NCBI GenBank assembly: GCA_035235625.1
Contig: CP141144.1
Span: 47,304,014-47,368,013, forward strand
Length of the DNA: 64,000 nt
Source: Saururus chinensis
Lineage: Eukaryota > Streptophyta > Magnoliopsida > Piperales > Saururaceae
Direction of reading: 5' to 3'
The notes beneath the pieces are model-generated. The model did no database searches. It was given only the letters and a program-made list of their open reading frames with translations, and was not told the DNA's origin. Shown here piece after piece: positions 23,601-38,000 of the stretch. Position 1 is the first letter of the stretch. Each line of letters begins with the position of its first letter. Both the position numbers and the translations under genes were made by a program.

Positions 23601-25503
23601 AGCATCACCGACGGTGAAATCTGCCTTCCCTCAGCTACCAAGCTGTAAATGTATGAATGCTGCGTCAGTCGGTGGGTTTTTTAGACAACATGTATTGTTT
23701 TTAGTTAACTCCGAGCATCGATATACATGATTAATATAAAAATCTTAGCTTTAGCTAGAAGGCACATAGTACCTTCTATGGCCATACGGAGACATCCATT
23801 TTAATTTTGATGGGTTGATGGGACATTCTTAGCTTTACACTAGCTGCCACTTTATTAAAGAATGAACTATATTTTTATAAAAATTGCTTTTAACGATGAA
23901 AGGCAACGTTAAAAAGCTAGTTCATCCACTTAAACAAGTGTTGAGGGGGACTCATATACTCATCAATAATTTTAAAAAAATAAAGTAGTTTTTTGACATT
24001 GATTTTTCAATGTTATAGTAACATTACTCTATTTTATAAGATAAGTTAATTTTTTAAAAAATATTATAAAAATTCCTTTTCTTATATAATGTGCATTAAT
24101 TTTAAAAAATAAACTAATATTAATTATTAAAAAAAACTAAATTAAAAAGGAGTAGTCCAAAATAGAGACAAATAAATGTCAATCTCTCCCAGAAAGCGGT
24201 GGTCATTTAGTTCAAACTCCAACCAAGTTGGCCACCCATAGGCATTGTAAATGCTGATTTATCTATTGTGGGTCTTAATTAAGAACTATAACAGAAAAAA
24301 TTAAAAATTATGCAAATTTTAATTTTCTTCCATAGATAGCCAACTAACTTTATAATTAATAGGCCACATTTCCATTGAATTTGGTCCCATATAATTTTAT
24401 AATTTTAATGTCATCATAATTATGTACGGGGTTCATAGTTATTAAATGAATTCATTATCGTACTCATCATTTGTGTCAGTCTAATTGACTTCTATCACAA
24501 GTTTTCTAATTATTGGATTGATGTAAGAAGAATGACATAGATTTGTTGAGGGTAAATTTTTTGGTTCTCCTAATTTACATCGAATATTAATATGTTAATT
24601 AAGATACAATATAACTCGACATCGTGTATGCGGCTACACACTTACAAATAATATCGTGTTAACGATAACACGATAGGGATAAAGGTCGCGTTATTACATC
24701 TATGCTAAAAATAATTAATGTTCTATTGCATGTATAGGTTGCATCATTACTTATGCGAAAGAATACAAATCGTGTTTTTTCTTAGCACGACATGCTTTGA
24801 ACTAAACACAATATGTTCAATGTCGTATGCTCTAAAACATGATAAAGCACAATCTTGTGTAATCTAGAAATTTATTGTTACTTGACAGTTTCAAAAGTGA
24901 ATCAGGTATAATTGACTCCCGTCTGCAATCTGAAATTATAACTAGGTGGAGCCATTACTACTAGTGATTTAGCTCTATTGAATATCTGGCTCCTTTCCAT
25001 TGATGATGATTTGCTACCGTTGTCAGGCTCTTTTATCTTCGCATACAATGATAATACCTCCTTATTTGTCTTTTTATGAATAAAAAACACTGACTGTAAA
25101 TCCTCATTGTCTTGTAATTCATATATCATGGATGATTGGAAAAATAAAATTAAATACTTTAAAGTCACATTACTATTGATGGCTAAGTCGTTCTTTGACT
25201 TTAAGTAGCTCTTCGTCAAACCTCACCGATGGATCAATGTTCATCAATAGTGCCTTTCTACCTATTTACACATTATCGTTGCCTACCTATCTGTTGTAAT
25301 ATATTTAAACATTAATCCTAAACATAATAGGGGTTAAAGGGTAATTGAATTCGCCGAAATGAAGCGTTTGAAGCCCTCAATAGCTTCTGGAGTGTAAAAC
25401 AATGGGTTTTTACTGAACAACAATATTCACCGCTGAGTCTCTACTGGTCACCTCCCACCAACAATGTTTGACTGCCACTAATGAATCAGTCTACCGAAAT
25501 TAT
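20650..25503. repeat. Segment S_B, unit 1
   Basis: Diverged second copy of S. Left to right: LTR 3' end (to about 21555) with 6-7 units of the 40-bp hairpin minisatellite (20862-21095); an LTR-start fragment (from gtaacgaccttg, about 21560, to about 22130, with a tataaatag box near 22130); AT-rich sequence; two fold-back elements in opposite orientation (about 22610-22790 and 23165-23420); the NLR-upstream motif block (22853-23157, W-box core 22910-22915); a 40-50-bp repeat 'catagcc.agctcactgt.agagtgaag.agaaaaaa' (3 units, 23385-23505); and the minus-strand ORF described separately. Confidence 0.75.
24902..25219 (-). pseudogene. Hypothetical ORF in S_B unit 1, possibly MULE N-terminal domain
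   Basis: 105-codon frame. Residues include TLKYLILFFQSSMIYELQDNEDLQSVFF followed by a Lys/Ser-rich part. The layout (short beta-rich domain, an acidic 'DNEDLQ' turn, then KSSS) resembles the N-terminal region of the MULE transposase here (TLICINDDASMRFMF...KEARVPSERQSSS), so it may be a remnant of another Mutator-like transposase. In this copy a change near 24897 ends the frame early. I do not recognise it with certainty. Confidence 0.3.
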
Positions 25504-28390
25504 GTCTAGCACAAAATTATGTCTCAATATACATGACTAATATGAAAATCCAAGCTTGATGGGAGAATATGTTGAACTTTGGCTAGAGGACATCGTACCT
25601 TCCGTGGTATATGAAAATATTATTTTTGTATTAGTCCTTTGCTTTTACATTAGCTATATAGGAGTCATGCTATGGGAACCATTTTTTATGTTTCGCTTTG
25701 ACAATGAGCCCACTGTAAGAAATATATAGGGAACATTTATTTTCAAGATAGATGGCATACATACTAACGCATGTTAACACAAGTATCACTTGTGTTAATA
25801 TACACTAGTATATATGTCATCCATTTTAAAAGGAAAAAGTTTATATGAGCCCGGGCTCATACATGCCTATGTAAGCCCGGGCTCTATGGGCCATTGGATT
25901 CACATCCGATGGCCCATAATACTCATGGGTTTTATGAGTATTATAAACCCATGAGTAATATGGGCCGCGAGATGTAAATCCGACGGCCCATAAAACCCGG
26001 GCTCACATAGAGATATATGAGCCCGGGCTCATATAAACGGGACTCTTTTAAAAATAGATATTGCCCTAACATTTCTTATATCCGGCCGGTGAGTAAGGAG
26101 TATAAAAAAATATTTCTCCTACTATAATGTGTTCCTCATTTATAATAACTTGGACTTAACCATGTGTGCATGTTAATAATATTTGGTGAGTTAGCCTCCC
26201 AACTTTGACCAAAACTCATCTGGCACCGAGAAACTCTTGGTATGTAAATAGCCCGCCTGTCGGATAGAATTATAATATTTTGCTTATAAACGAAGTGTGG
26301 ACTGACACGCGGTTTTTTAAAAGGAAGAGAAATGTCACTAGTTGTAGACTGGAAGCATTATTATTATTATATATTTGGATTCCCAGCTGTCTATTTATCT
26401 TGTTAATCCAAAATATTCAATCTGGCTCATAATGAGGTCTATTAAAAGACGAGGAGCTTCATAGCCGAGGTGGCACATCCTGAGCTAAAATTTAAAAGTA
26501 TTTCCACAACATTTCATATGGAGCCTAAGTTTACATGGGCACCTGAGCACATGCTGTCAAGCATCACCGACGGTGAAATCTGCCTTCCCCCAGCTGCCAA
26601 GCTATAAATGTATGAATGCTATGTCAGTTCGTGGGTTTTTTTAGGCAACATGTATTTTTTTTAGTTAGCTCAGAGCATCGATATACATGATTAATATAAA
26701 AATCCTGGCTTTAGCTAGAAGACACATAGTACCTTCTATGGCCATATGAAGATACCCATTTCGATTTAGATGGGACATTCTTAGCTTTTCCACTAGCTGC
26801 CCACTATATTAAGGAATGAACTATAGTTTTTATAGGATAAGTCCAATTTATAAAAATATTATAAAAATTCCTCCTTTATCTTATATAATGTGCATTAATT
26901 TTTTTAAAAACTAATATTAATTATTTAAAAAAAACTAAATTAAAAAAGAGTAGTCCAAAAAGAGACAAATAAATGTCAATCTCTCTCAGAAAGCGGTGGT
27001 CATTTAGTTCAAACTCCAACCAAGTTGGTCACCATAGGCATTATAAATGCTGATTTATCTGTTGTGGGTCTTAATTAAGGACTATAATAGAAAAGGCTAA
27101 AAATTATGCAAAGTTTAATTTTCTTTCATAAATAGCCAACTAACTTTATAATTAATAGGGCACATTTCCACTGAATTTGGTCCCATTTAATTTTATAATT
27201 TTAATGTCATCATAATTACAAGGGTTGTATGGGGTTCATAGTTATTAAATGAAGTTTTTATCGTACCCATCATTTGTAATTTTTCTTCTAATTCAGTCTA
27301 ATTGACTTCTACAATAAGTTTTTTAGTTATTGGATTGATGTAAGAAGAATGACATGGATTTGTTGAGGGCAAATTTTTTGGTTCTCCTAATTTGCATCGA
27401 ATATTAACGTGTTAATTTATATGCAATATAACTCGACATCGTGTATGCGGCTACACACTTACAAATAATATCGTGTTAATGATAACACAATAGGAATAAT
27501 TAGTGTTATATCGCATGTATGGGTCGCATCATTACTTATGCGAAAGAATACAAATTGTGTTTTTTCTTAACATGATATGCTTTGAACTAAATACGATATG
27601 TTCAATGTCATGTGCTCAAGAACATGATAAAGTACAATCTTGTGTAATCTAGAAATTCATTGTTACTTGACAAGCTTTCAAAAGTAAAGCTGTGTATAAT
27701 TGACTCCCGTCTGCAATTTAAAATTATAACTAGGCGGAGCCATTACTACTGGTGATTTAGCTTTATTGAATATCTAGCTCATTTCCATTGATGATGATTT
27801 GTTACCGTTGTCGGGCTCTTTCATCTTGGCATACAATGATAATACCTCCTTATTTGTCTTTTTATAAATGAAAACACTGATCGTAGATCCTTGTTGTCTT
27901 GTAATTCATATATCATGGATGATTGGGAAAATAGAATTAAATATTTTAAAGTCACATTATTATTGATGGCTAAGTCGTTCTTTGACTTGAAGTAGCTCCT
28001 CGCCGAACCTCACCGATGGATCAATGTTCATCAACCGTGCCTTTCCACCTACGTACACTTTATCGTTGCCTACCTTTCCATTGTAATATATTTAAATATC
28101 AATTCTAACCATAATAGGGGTTAAAGGGTGATCGAATTCGCCGAAATGAAGCCTTTAAAGCCCTCAACACCTTCTGGAGTGTAAAAAAATGGGTTTTTAC
28201 TGAACAACGACATTCACCGGTGAGTCTCCGCTGGTCACCTCTCGCAGCGACTTTTGATTGCTGTTGATGAATCCTTGTTTACCGGAACAACGTCGTACTA
28301 TTATGATGTTTATTTATTAGAATATATTGAGTAGTACGTTTATTAAAACTGAAAGGTAGTTTCATCCATAAATAGGTAATATAGTATTTA
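25504..28390. repeat. Segment S_A, unit 2
   Basis: As S_A of unit 1. It has an aagcttt/aaagct insertion-like change at 27671-27691 and one base less near 27872, which breaks the 60-codon remnant still open in units 1 and 3. No gene seen. Confidence 0.7.
25832..26045. mobile_element. 214-bp palindromic MITE, copy 2
   Basis: Same element carried in unit 2. The left target copy has lost one A (ttttaaaa, 25824-25831); the right copy is ttttaaaaa (26046-26054). Confidence 0.85.
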
Positions 28391-28919
28391 GGAAAAATTA
28401 TTTTAATAATATTATAAAAAAATTATTTACCACTTTGGACAATGGTGTTTTTTTGCCACGCAAGTGCCAGATAAGTAGCTGGGGCCTGCGTGGTTTTTTT
28501 TTAAAAAATTTAGTTGATTTTGTCCTTTAGAAGGATGAAATCGGGTTTAAGCTGATTTCGTCCTTCTAAAGGACAAAATCGGTTTACGACTTGACCCGAT
28601 TTCGTCGTTCTAAAGGACAAAATCAGCTTAAGTTGATTTCATCTTTCTAAGTGACGAAATCGCAACACTTATCACATTTCGCTGATTAAATTTTTTTTAA
28701 AATCTATTTTAAACTAACTTTATCACCTATCCCTGTTCATTCATACAATACATACACAATTGTATTCATTCATTCAATACATGCACAATTGCATTCATTC
28801 CACCCATTCCATGCATAACAAATATAACATTAAAGTACATCATAGACAAGTATCAAATATATTACATCACAAGTCGAAAAAATATTATAGTTTAAAGTAA
28901 ACATATAAAAAAGTTAATG

Positions 28920-29909
28920 TCATAATCTCCTAAATCCTCGACCTCGACAGAGCTGTATGAGCTCCTCCTCACAATCTGCCTCTAGCTCTGGCTGTGACTC
29001 CGAATCGCATGTGGCTTTGGCTGCGGCTGCGGCTATGGCTTCGGCTCTGGTTCAGCATAAGTAATAGATAGTTCAACACGAGCTAGCCAATGTCGTCTAT
29101 AATATAAAATCGGATCTGGCTGAGCTACATGTGCAGTGACTAGAAATGATGAACCTGGAGGAGAGCTATACGCTGCTGATGAAGATGGAATATCAGGGAA
29201 TGAAGAGTGCATCGTCTATGTCTGAGTGGCCTCGTCGACAGGATAACTTCTATGAACATCCGTAATCACCGACTGAAGCAGTGGCAAGCTACGAATGACA
29301 TCATCAAACTCCCTAATCACCGATTGACATGCTGCTAATAAGTCCTCGCTCGAAGTATAGGTGTTAATTGCATCATCAAATGTGCATGCGTACGTCGAAC
29401 TAGACGAAGCTATAAAAAAATAAATTAAATATTAGATAAATAATTAATAAGAAATAAGAAAATAATATATGCCTTAATTAACAAAGTTGTACTTACCAGA
29501 ACTGCCTCAGACGCTCCCCTAGGCTGATATGTCATCTCCTCTACATCATCGCGCGGTAAAATATATCGTTGTGTAATCGGTAAGTACCACTACATATAAG
29601 CACTACAAACATCTTGCATTGTCGTAGCCATCTCCCCTATGATAACAGTGGCTCTCCTATCCTCCCATCGAGTGATCTATGATGCATGATGTAAAGTCCA
29701 GTCGGTAATATGGCAGCCCTGTCGAGTGATGCAATGAGCAAACTCGACAGTAGAGTGTGGGACCCCTTGCTCCAGGTTAAACTAGAGTATTACCGGATCT
29801 GGCACATACATCTCTACAATCTCGTAACATATTAATGGACTACGAGAAAGCCACACCTCTCGACCATCAGTACATAGAGGAGGTAACACACCTAACATGT
29901 CCATATGAT
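28920..29909 (-). pseudogene. PMD C-terminal fragment in MULE, copy 2
   Basis: Same fragment as in unit 1. It has private changes at 28950, 29007 and 29346-29410, including a small deletion in the tail exon near 29376. Confidence 0.55.
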
Positions 29910-30001
29910 CTGCGGAAAATTAAGATCATATCATTAATCGTAAGGAACATATGCTCATACCTAAAATATAGAATATATAAATAGATTGATTATATGTTTA
30001 C

Positions 30002-32795
30002 CAATCAACAGGAGGGTTTCTACATGATTTACTATTATGCCCACTTTGTTTACACCTCCCGTATTTAAATCCTCCTCTGCCATCTCTCTCCATAGTTCTA
30101 CGGTCCATTGTATTCCTAATGCGAATAGATCATGGGCGACCAGGTTGCCTTGTTGCTATCGGAGGGTATAACACAAAAGGTATATCCCTCTCCCAATACT
30201 CCCGACCACGAGGAGAATAAAATTCTGTGGAGTACACATTTTTATAAGTAGAAGATGTGTAAAATAGTGATGCCTGAATTGGCTCCCGCCGCTTTGCTCA
30301 CATAGCGATAAGGTGCGAGCAAGGATAACCATAAACCTGAGGGATGTTGCTGTACAAGTATGCATCGCAACATTTACCATAACCTTTTGGGCACAGATTG
30401 ACGTCATTTTGTACTGACCCCTGTTGTCCCCAATTTTTCTTGTTTACTCTCTCAATATCGCTTCCACTTTGGGAGTATACGGGGTGGCCATGGCAGATGC
30501 TGCAGAAGATCGTTTAACAAACAATTTTATGACTCGATAAAAAATAGCTGACACTAAAGCCTACATGGGTAATCCTCGTGCCCCCTTCAAGACGCGATTT
30601 AAACTTTCAGCCATATTTGTAGTCGTCATGCCAAATGTCATAAAACCACCGTGGGCAAGGGACCACTATGCAGGATGCAATTCTCCTCCATAGAGGAGAT
30701 GTTTTGCCATAGGACTCTCTTGACCAATCAAGTCTATTTTAGCATCAAACTTTCTACTGTAAGTGCACAAGCTGCTCGCCCAATCAAGTCCGTGAGTGTA
30801 TCATTTTTGAACTCCTTAAAATTTACTTTTATGTGACGGATGCAATAACGATGGTGGTACAGAGGCTCGGGAAGAACCTCAGGCACGGCCTTCTGAAGCC
30901 CCTTATGTCGATCTGAAATAATGACGATGTTCATCATGCCCATCAGTACATGAACCCTCAATTCCATTAAAAACCATTTCCAATTGTCTCCATCTTCCTT
31001 CCCAACAAGCCCGAATGCAAGAGGAAATAACCCATTGTTTCCATCTGTAGCCGTTGCAACCATAAGAGCACCAGGATATCTGCCATACAAGTGAGTGGCA
31101 TCAACACCAATCACAGGGATGCAATGTCGAAACCCTACTATAGATGACCCAACTGCCCAAAACAACCTCTTAAATCTCCTACATATGCCACCATATGCAT
31201 GATGTACTTCATCATCCTCTAAGCGGTAGTAGGTGTTAGGATTCGCTTCTTGCACCGCCCTTATGTACATTGGCAACAATTTATATAATTCCACCCAATC
31301 CCTATAAATAGCCTTGATCACCATATTGCTTACTGCCCATGCTTTCTTATAAGATATGTCAACATGATACTTCTCCTTCATTCTTTAAATAATATCCCCT
31401 TGTGTGAGAGTTAATTCGGCTTAGATAGCGGGCATTATGACCTTCGAAATAAAGGAGGCACTGCACTGCTTATGATCTGTTCTAGGCTGGGCATTCCGAC
31501 ATGTGTGGTCACCTTTGTACGTCTTCAATTTAAAGTACCCATCACCCCTTTTTATTGAGCCAGACACTCTTCAAGGGTAAGTGCTATCAATGCACTTCAT
31601 TGTATACTCTAATAAATTTGTTCGTACAACCTTGTATTCGACATGATTTTGATTGAAAAACTCCTGCAAGGTTGTAACAAATGCTTCTTTATTCTCAAAG
31701 ATGCGGCCAACATATAACTCATCTTTGTTTTGTTGGTCCATATCCATTGTAGAATTAACTCCCGCATCTATCTCCTCATCTATGATGTGTGCATAGAGTG
31801 GCTCCACTTTATAGTACGTCGGCTCTTCATCATCCACATTCATATCATTTGCAGCAATAGTATTGTCTACCGCATCATCCCCTCGCCGTCAACCATCTAT
31901 TGAACGCTTTCTTCACCTCTGACCCCTTCTTCATTCATATCAGAATCTTCTCCACTTGCTTCGTCAATATTATCTTCACCTTCATTAGCCTCATTTTCAT
32001 CAATATCTTCATCGTGGACATGCCCCCTACATATAAACATCACATATGTATTAAATTTCATATGCCTAAAAATGTTATATTTATTTATGAATATATATTT
32101 CACCTTTGATTGGATGGTTCAACATCGGTATGACCAACATACATATAGGGGCCATCGAACATTGAGTTTCATACCATGTACCACCTTGAGACATTTGAAA
32201 GCTAAATGGCTTGTGTGCATGCGTTGTGGACCTTCCATATTACACACAAAATTCAAAATTTAGCTAAACATATTTTATTAATAATTATAAGATTCAAAAC
32301 GTATTCAAAACTTAATAAACCTTACCTCCAATTAGGTCCACTTCCATCGTAAATAGGGGTAGACGAACTATGACGTTCATTTGAAGTTACTGTTATAGAT
32401 AAATTTTCTTCTTCTTCGTCATCCACCGACATTTGCATATGCCTTTCATTGTTCACATTTCCATCCGAGCTCTTGTGTGAGCTCCTATGCGAGCTCTTAT
32501 GTGAACTACTTTGCCTTTCACTAGGCACTCGGGCCTCTTTTTCGAGAAATAATTCGAAAGAAATTATGCGACGCGAGTGGTGAAACATAAAACGCATTGA
32601 TGCATCATCATTTATGCATATTAATGTCATTCTCAATCTATACAACGGAATATTACATTTGATAGTAATTTTCCATCTTCTTCGATCCCACCCAACCTTG
32701 CTTACTACTTGCATATCAAATTCATAATATGTAGATAGTTTCTTAATTAATAATCCTTCTATGCGTCCGTCATAGGTAAGTAAGAAACTAACCAT
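30002..32795 (-). pseudogene. MURA-like MULE transposase, defective, copy 2
   Basis: Same pieces and the same stops as in unit 1; the core (30734-31381) is identical at protein level, with both catalytic Asp present. It differs by a one-base deletion near 31881, which shifts the acidic linker, and by substitutions around 32020-32075. Confidence 0.9.
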
Positions 32796-34192
32796 TTATT
32801 CTGCCATCTCTATTCACTTAATTCATAAACAATAGATTAAATTAATATTAGAATAAGCAATTGTCTCAAAACTAAGACATTAAAATTAGATTAAGCAATT
32901 GCCTCATATATCAATGAGTAATAATCATACACTTTATCACATATTTCTTCTCTTATCCAAATAAGACAACAAATATTCTCATACACTTCTTCAAATATTA
33001 CATCTACCCTATTGATAAAAGTATTAAACTATTACTATCATCTACCCTATCCAAACTACTACTAATTCATATTTTCTATTAAATTATGCTTGGACTTTAA
33101 ATAAACTGGAGTAGAAATTCGATACTCACTAATCATAATTAAGCCTATAAAATACCTATATTTTATCATAAAAAAAAAAACTATTATGTATTAGACCCAC
33201 ATAAGATTGAAAGACAAAGAACAAGACAAGTAACCGCTTATAAGCTATTGAATCCCATAAAAATACCAGTCAGTAGAGGTATAAAATACCACAACAAACA
33301 ATAATGGAGCAGGTGGAGCATCATCAAGCAGAAATAATCGATTCACAGCAACCTAAATATATCTACAAAAGAAGTTAAAAATAGAAGCGTAAAAAGGACC
33401 TGTGAGACTAAATTCCATATGAGAAAAAATGAACAGAGCAAACCCAGTCCGGCCCCAACAATAGAAATAAACCTCTGCTAGCTAAACAAAATATGAAACA
33501 CAAGGTAAATAGACAAAAAAAACTCCCAAAATGTAGACTCATACAGTCTATTCGATTTAGAGAAAATTAGGGTACCGGAGGACGGGATTGAGCATGGCGG
33601 TGGGGCAGAGGGGACGAGACCGGCGGCAAGGCAGATCTAACACAGCAGAAAAACCCAAAATTAGCCTAAAATAAGGGCAGACGATGGGAACGGCGGCAGG
33701 GCGTAGGAGACGGGACCGGCGGTGGGGCGGAGGAAATGGGACCGGCAGAGGGGTGGAGGAGACAGGACCGGCGCACATGGCGGCGGGCCGGACAATGGCA
33801 GGAGACTGACACGATGGCGGGCGGAACGTCTAGAAAAATAATGGATTGAAGTCGCGAAGACGTAAACCGACCGGGAGGCGGAGGGGACGAATAAATGAAG
33901 ATGATTTTGTCGTTTAGAAGGATGAAAATTTGTCATTCTAAATGACGAAATTGGGTCAAGTCGTAAACCAATTTCGTCCTTAAGAAGGATGAAATCAGCT
34001 TAAACCCGATTTCGTCCTTCTAAAGGACGAAATCAACTAAAAAATTAACAAAAAAAAAGCCACGCAGCCTTGACTAGCATGCGGCTCTTGCGTGGCAAAA
34101 AAGAATACCACACTAGAAAATATTTTTCAAAGTAGTCTAAAATAGTAATTAATTTTTTTAATAATTATTTATGTATTTTTCCCTAGTATTTA

Positions 34193-35035
34193 TATTTAAA
34201 ATCTAAATAATATTAAATATTATATTATTCGGCCATGCAATATAAAAAAACTCCCGTTCTAAATTATTTCTTTTCGTACTCCATTGATGGTTAACCATGA
34301 TATTTGTTAAATAGAGTGATATTTTAGCTGTAACTTGTAAAGGCAATGTCATTGGATGTGCCCACTCGCACTCGCACTCGCACTCGCACTCGCACTCGCA
34401 CTCACCCTTTGTCTCTGCTATTGATTATTGTTATGGTGCAAAGTTACTTTGTCTCCTGGCTCAGATGGCATAAATGACGGACTTATTGGATCCTTTTTAT
34501 CTCACGTTCCAATGACTGGACAAGGAAGCCAAAATTGAAATTGCCAAAGAGTGGGCTGTTTGGTAAGAAATGGATTCATTACTATCTATTTTCGTGTAGG
34601 TGATGTTCACTTGATAATCAGCTTTGAAGTAAAATGTCCATTTATTCTACTCGTTATGTATAATTTACTATAAAAATATAGTTCATTAATTACCAAAGTT
34701 ACTCCTTTGATCAGACCACTATGATGTCATCCTTATTTATAACCTGGACTTATCCCATGTGTGGGTGTTAATAATAATATTTGGTGATTAGCCTCTCCGC
34801 TTTGACCAAACCTCATCTTGGCACCGACAATTGATAGAAAGTATTAGTAGTTGTTGATAATCAGGTTGTAGAATAGAAGTATAGTATTTCGCTTATAAAT
34901 TAATTGTAGACTAATAAAGAGGTCTTTTAAAACGAAAACAAATGTCACCGGTTGTAGACTACAAGCGTTGTCAATATATTTGGATTCTCAGTTGTCTAAT
35001 TGGCTTGTTAATTCTAGTCTATGCTGCTTGCTAGC
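34193..35035 (+). promoter_or_regulatory. P: duplicated NLR upstream region without gene, unit 2
   Basis: Same as the unit 1 copy with six instead of seven CACTCG units; no coding sequence follows. Confidence 0.85.
34363..34404. repeat. (CACTCG)6 microsatellite
   Basis: Six units followed by CACTCA, at the same place in P of unit 2. Confidence 0.95.
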
Positions 35036-35049
35036 ACACGTCTTGATCC

Positions 35050-38000
35050 GTTTATTGCCTCTTGATCCGAAGGGGAGGACAGCCAGAAGGAATGAGCAAC
35101 CCCGAATGTCGCTACCTTGCGAGACATTAGGGGAATAAGCGTTTCTAACCTCCCATTTAAATTATAGAGCTGTATATGCTAAATTAGGATGTGTGCATAT
35201 CATGATACTGTGTATTCTGATCTGCTATATTTTGATATGACCTGTTTATGTTTTGTCTTGCTCTAGGGTAAAGCGAGATGTGTAATTGTGTGTGTCCAGT
35301 CTTGGCTCAGTGATAAAGCGAGACAGGTAATGTGCTCGATCTCGGCTTAGTGATAGAGTGAGACGTATGTTATGTTCAGTCTTAGCTCGGTGATAGAGCG
35401 AGACGTGTAAATGTGATTAATCCCGCTCTGGGGTAGAGCGAGATGTGTGGTTGTGTCACTGTTATGTTCCACTCTGTAGTAGAGCGAGACGTGTGATTTC
35501 GTTGATTTATTAACTTCCACTTGACTCCAATAGATTATGAGTTTCAATATACTTCCGATTGAATAGTAATATATACATATTTTAACGTATATAATTTTGT
35601 GATGCTTGTTGTATGTAATAGCCGTTAGGGAGAACTACGTTCAGATTTGATTGTATTGCAATAATATTATGAATGCTATCCAATATATACGTAGGCAACC
35701 AACGGCAAGGCAATGTTGGCCTGATCCAAAATGATTATAATTATAAGTTTTATTTTTGATTTACACACGACTAATTATAAAGCTTCGTTGTGTGTAAATA
35801 AATGTTGCAACCTGAGTCTACGTATAGGGAAGCTTTAAAGCTCCGTAGTATGTAGATGAACGTTGTATCTCTCACACACAGATGATGATTTCTTGCTTAA
35901 GGAAGAAGATAATTTTTATTAGAAATGTTGTGGGCCCCGGCTCAGGTCGGGGTGTTTTAGTAACGACCTTGAATTTTCAATAAGATTTTAGCCTCTAATA
36001 AGCTAATTTTAGAGTTTTAGCAATTTTTATTTAGTTAAAGATTGTTATGTGAAGTTTTATAAGATTGTGGTAGAGCATTGCAAGATGAGTGTAACAAGTC
36101 TTGAACAGCTCGAATCGGACACCGAGGTTAAAAGTTATAGTAGAAAATTTGTTACATGGGCCGGACCTACTTAAAAGTACGGGATAACCTACCCATGTGA
36201 GGTCTAGTTTTGTAGAGCTCAACGATACAAGCCTAATGGTACCTAGAATGTGTGAATCAAAGTCCGGGAGATAAAGTTACACACATATAAAATTTTATTT
36301 TTTTTTTTTAAAATAAAGAAATAGAATTAAAATTATTGCATATGCTGGCATCAGCATTTGTGCGACGCGCTGTGACGTGCGTTAGTGAGACACACACCAT
36401 GTGGGAGCGCACGGGGGCCTGCGTATGATGCGAGACACGGCCATGTGTTGCTGCATGAGGCAAGTGGCTATTTTCGCATCATATGTTGTGCGCTTGACAC
36501 GTCTTTTTTTGAAACCGCCTCAATGCACTATAAATAGTGCGTGTCTTTTATGAAACCCCCTTAATGCACTATTAAAAAATATTTTTTAAATATAAGAGAT
36601 AAGTGAGAAATTTTAATTTATATAGTTGCGTGTATAAAAAATAGGGGATAGATAAGTTTAGGAGGGTGCAAGTAACATGTTTTTTAAGCAAAATATATCT
36701 ACCAATCACATTCTTTGCGCTTTGTTATTTTGTTAACTCTTAGCCTCAAAAGAGGCGGCAATTATATTATTTGACAATAAAACTGTCTAAATACATCACA
36801 CATCAACTAGAAAAGAGGGAGGGATCTTAAACCACTTACAGAAAAAAGTCTAATACAAAATGACTAATACGAAAATCCTGGCTTGATGGGAGAATATGTT
36901 GAACTTTGGCTAGAGGACATCGTACCTTCCGTGGTATATGAAAATATTAGTTTTGTGTTAGTCTTTCTTTGCTTTTACACTAACTACACGAGAGTATGAG
37001 AGTCACACTATAGGAAGCATTTTTTATGCTTCGCTTGGACAATGAGCCAAGCCTAAAAAATATATAGGGAATATTTATTTTCAAGATAGATGGCATATAT
37101 ACTAACACATATTAATGCAAGTATTACTTGTGCTAATGTGCACCGATATGTATATCATAAAAATAAATATTGCCCATACATTTCTTATGCTAGGTTGGTG
37201 AGTAAAGTATATAAAAAAAATTCTCATAATATTATGTGTTCTTCATTTATAATAACCTGGACTTATCCCATGTGCATGTTAATAATATTTGGTGAGTTAG
37301 CCTCCCAACTTTGACCAAAACTCATCTGGCACCGAGAAACTCTTGGTATGTAAATAGCCCGCCTGTCGGATAGAATTATAATATTTTGCTTATAAACGAA
37401 GTGTGGACTGACACGCGGTTTTTTAAAAGGAAGAGAAATGTCACTAGTTGTAGGCTGGAAGCATTATTATTATTATATATTTGGATTCCCAGCTGTCTAT
37501 TTATCTTGTTAATCCAAAATATTCAATCTGGCTCATAATGAGGTCTATTAAAAGACGAAGAACTTTATAAGTGTAGGGAAGCGTTTTCATGCTCCATGGC
37601 AATCGTGAGCTAAGCGCAAATAATATAAAGAGATTATTTATTTTTAAGATAAATGGCGCATATATTAACATAAATGATACTTATACTAATATGCACTTAG
37701 TGTAGAGCGTCTATTTTAAAAATAAACACTTCTTTTATATTTTTTAGGCTTGGCTCATTATCAAAGCTGAGTAAGAAAAATGTTTCCATAGCCAAGCTCA
37801 CTGTTAGAGTGAAGCAGAAAAAACACCTCTATAGCCGAGCTCACTGTCAGAGTGAAGTAGAAAAAAAGAAAAAACATTTTCATAGCCAAGCTCATTGTCC
37901 ATAGCGGAGGTGTGGCACATCGTGAGCTAAAATTTAAAAATATTTACACAATATTTCATAAGGAGCCTAAGTATACATGGGCACGTGGGCACAAGCTGTC

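Larger units (their letters stand above)
11091..25503. repeat. Tandem unit 1 of the 14.4 kb array
   Basis: The unit runs from gtctagcaca at 11091 to the same 10-mer at 25504 (14,413 bp). The order is S_A (11091-13976), MULE (13977-19777), P (19787-20635), S_B (20650-25503). Against units 2 and 3 nearly every line matches, with scattered substitutions and small indels. The unit differs from both others at about 18925-18950, 21959-21975 and 24895-24910. Confidence 0.95.
28391..34183 (-). mobile_element. Mutator-like element (MULE), copy 2
   Basis: Same element with target duplications TAGTATTTA at 28382-28390 and 34184-34192. The outer hairpin of the right TIR is altered (34058-34096: the inner stem ggcgccagctac is replaced by an unrelated sequence), and one C is missing in the transposase region (near 31881), which shifts the frame. 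Confidence 0.95.
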
